Shown: positions 6,153 through 7,031 of the stretch, one piece after another
Numbering within the stretch: position 1 is the first letter of the stretch
Layout of the letters: each line of letters opens with the position of its first letter
Source: an uncultured Armatimonadota bacterium
GTDB taxonomy: Bacteria > Armatimonadota > Armatimonadia > Armatimonadales > Armatimonadaceae
Assembly (NCBI GenBank): GCA_903915615.1
Contig: CAIWTR010000239.1
Coordinates: 1 to 7,031, forward strand
Direction of reading: 5' to 3'
DNA length: 7,031 nt
The notes under the pieces: generated by a model
Databases searched by the model: none
What the model saw: the letters and a program-made list of their open reading frames with translations, nothing else
What the model was told of the DNA's origin: nothing
Position numbers and translations under genes: made by a program

Positions 6153-6286
6153 TAAGGGTCTTCTAAACGTAACATTCCGATCATAGATTGGTGTGGGCGA
6201 AAAATATCCGCAGTTTCTGTTGCCTGTATGAAGGCAAGCGACAGGTTTCGAGTCCATAATCCGGATACACGTCTAAATCTATCTGG

Positions 6287-6316
6287 TTGCAGGTAAATCG
6301 TGAGTTCCGTTATACT
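6287..6316 (+). promoter_or_regulatory. Sigma70-type promoter of the lipoprotein gene
   Basis: TTGCAG (6287-6292) and TATACT (6311-6316) are separated by 18 nt. Each matches the TTGACA and TATAAT consensus at four or five positions. Transcription would start near 6323, giving a leader of about 54 nt that contains the 6334-6349 palindrome. This is the best complete promoter in the window. Confidence 0.55.
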
Positions 6317-6333
6317 GTTGGTCGATTGTCGGT

Positions 6334-6349
6334 CTGTGTATGTACACAG
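6334..6349. promoter_or_regulatory. 16-bp operator-like palindrome, LexA-box-like
   Basis: CTGTGTATGTACACAG has perfect 7-bp arms around a TG centre. It lies about 11-26 nt downstream of the predicted start of transcription, a typical position for a repressor roadblock. The CTGT-N8-ACAG pattern is that of the E. coli LexA (SOS) box. LexA sites differ between phyla, so the regulator could equally be another dimeric repressor. A short mRNA hairpin is the other reading. Confidence 0.45.
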
Positions 6350-6376
6350 GAGTATGCCGACGTCCGGAGGTACCGA

Positions 6377-6868
6377 ATGAAGGTCGAGACTGCCAGCGCT
6401 GTAGCTGCAACGACGAAGACATGGACGAGACGCGCCATGCTTGGCTGCTGTGCCTTGTCCGCTGTGGCGATGGCCATCACCGGATGCGGTGGTTCATCCA
6501 GTGATAACGGAGGCACCGACACCCGCCTTGTAACGTTCACTGGGAAGATTATCGACATCAATAATAACGACACACCCATCGAAGGTGTTGTTGTTACATT
6601 GAACGGAGCATCCGCGACAACAGGCTTGGATGGCACCTTCTCCTTGAAGTGTGCTGCATTCACAACATCTAAGAGCGGCTTCCTGGCAGCACCAAAGGCT
6701 ACCAATGGGTCAGACCGCTTCTACCGCTCCGGTTACCTTGGTGGTGAGCTCTACGACTTTGTGTCCGATGGCTTCCCAGTAATGTCTATTCAAGCAACCG
6801 AGACACGGACCCTTGGGACCTTCAAGCTTGGCAACACGGATGGACCTCCATTCCCGCCAAAGATCTAA
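6377..6868 (+). CDS. Small lipoprotein with carboxypeptidase-regulatory-like domain
   Basis: The protein has 163 residues. Its signal region is TWTRRAMLGCCALSAVAMAITGC: a twin-arginine-like TRRAML (17-22), a hydrophobic core, and a lipobox ITG-C with lipidation expected at Cys37. It is therefore probably an outer-membrane or periplasm-facing lipoprotein, possibly exported folded by Tat. After a Gly/Ser-rich linker (38-46), residues 51-91 (VTFTGKIIDINNNDTPIEGVVVTLNG...TTGLDGTFSL) match the carboxypeptidase regulatory-like/Cna-B beta-sandwich pattern. There is no catalytic domain, and the remainder (92-163) is unrecognised. Such domains commonly act in cell-surface adhesion or as stalks; the role here is unknown. 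The start ATG 6377 has a near-ideal GGAGG (6366-6370) 6 nt upstream, which decides against the longer frame from TTG 6287. It is monocistronic, with its own promoter and terminator. Confidence 0.82.
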   Translation: MKVETASAVAATTKTWTRRAMLGCCALSAVAMAITGCGGSSSDNGGTDTRLVTFTGKIIDINNNDTPIEGVVVTLNGASATTGLDGTFSLKCAAFTTSKSGFLAAPKATNGSDRFYRSGYLGGELYDFVSDGFPVMSIQATETRTLGTFKLGNTDGPPFPPKI

Positions 6869-6895
6869 CCCTCGGAACGTTTACAAACAAACCTG

Positions 6896-6931
6896 TGACT
6901 CCCGGTGTTCCACCGGGAGTCAACATTTTTT
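6896..6931 (+). terminator. Strong intrinsic terminator after the lipoprotein gene
   Basis: TGACTCCCGGTG (6896-6907) and CACCGGGAGTCA (6911-6922) form a perfect 12-bp stem with a TTC loop. After three bases comes a run of six T (6926-6931). It lies 28 nt after the stop codon. On the minus strand the T-rich TTTGTTTGT follows the stem, so weak bidirectional action is possible. Confidence 0.92.
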
Positions 6932-6940
6932 AGCACTGCC

Positions 6941-7031
6941 ATGCACCACGCATCCGAGTACATCCTCCCAACCGCCTGCATCACCCTGATCGCCGCCGGA
7001 CTCGCACTCGCGTGGCAGCTCTCCGCGAAAA
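6941..7031 (+). CDS. Possible start of a membrane protein, cut by right edge
   Basis: From ATG 6941 the frame stays open to the window end (30 codons). It reads MHHASEYILPTACITLIAAG and then LALAWQLSAK, a plausible N-terminal membrane helix. Codons end mostly in C or G, more so than in the other genes here. No ribosome site is visible in the ten bases before the ATG, and the preceding terminator leaves almost no room for a promoter, so the true start could lie elsewhere or the frame could be chance. The product cannot be identified from this fragment. Confidence 0.4.
   Translation, partial: MHHASEYILPTACITLIAAGLALAWQLSAK

Larger units (their letters stand above)
6108..6376. other. Divergent intergenic region
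   Basis: These 269 bases separate the LTxxQ gene (minus) from the lipoprotein gene (plus). The left part holds the possible minus promoter, and the right part holds the plus promoter, a 16-bp palindrome and the GGAGG ribosome site. Between them only a short stem, TTGCCT/AGGCAA (6220-6225, 6232-6237), is visible. The frame of the lipoprotein is open from TTG 6287, but I see no coding character or ribosome site there. I recognise no known riboswitch or RNA gene. Confidence 0.6.

Noticed and set aside
6217..6244. Short nested stem (CTGT..TTGCCT/AGGCAA..ACAG) as a riboswitch or small RNA
   Set aside because: The helices are short and interrupted, lie upstream of the predicted transcription start, and match no riboswitch core I know.
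6287..6376. Extension of the lipoprotein to TTG 6287
   Set aside because: It would place coding sequence over the promoter and palindrome and push the signal region away from the N-terminus; ATG 6377 has a near-ideal GGAGG.
6354..6380. Eight-codon leader peptide (MPTSGGTE) overlapping the lipoprotein start in ATGA
   Set aside because: AGGAG lies only one base from its ATG, too close for efficient initiation, and no regulatory codon pattern is visible.

Overview
The window reads as ordinary bacterial chromosome of moderate G+C. Shine-Dalgarno sites are clear, genes are tightly packed, and intrinsic terminators are well formed. Three genes point to a diderm (Gram-negative-type) host: a secreted protein with two Spy/CpxP-like LTxxQ motifs, a lipoprotein with a Tat-like signal and lipobox, and an alpha/beta hydrolase of a kind I associate with Planctomycetes, Verrucomicrobia, Armatimonadota and similar phyla. 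I cannot fix the phylum from sequence alone.

Layout. (1) 1-737, minus strand: the first 245 residues of the F1 ATP synthase gamma subunit (atpG), running off the left edge. (2) 738-868: a divergent intergenic region with a likely extended -10 promoter for atpG. (3) 869-5395, plus strand: a compact run of purF (purine synthesis, [4Fe-4S] type), a RimI-like GNAT acetyltransferase, a small four-helix membrane protein with VanZ-like features, and a large alpha/beta hydrolase. The last three are coupled by an ATGA overlap and a 3-nt gap. A perfect 9-bp hairpin sits just after the purF stop. (4) 5404-5443: a terminator that looks bidirectional, between convergent genes. (5) 5457-6107, minus strand: the secreted LTxxQ protein. 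(6) 6108-6376: a divergent intergenic region with a good sigma70-type promoter and a 16-bp operator-like palindrome. (7) 6377-6868, plus strand: a small lipoprotein with a carboxypeptidase-regulatory-like beta domain, followed by a strong terminator. (8) 6941-7031: the possible start of a membrane protein, cut by the right edge.

The most notable feature is not a gene. At 2896-2911, inside the 3' end of the acetyltransferase gene, lies TGTTCCACGTGAAACA, an exact match to the chromosomal centromere site parS bound by ParB/Spo0J. It is embedded in a 38-bp imperfect palindrome (2885-2922). This suggests the window is close to the replication origin, which would fit with atp and other housekeeping genes nearby. 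I found no RNA genes, CRISPR arrays, insertion sequences or phage genes, and no clear novel multi-gene system. The main curiosities are the parS site inside a coding tail, an atpG without atpA upstream, the hairpin after purF, the LexA-like palindrome, and a membrane protein and hydrolase in the same frame separated by one stop codon.
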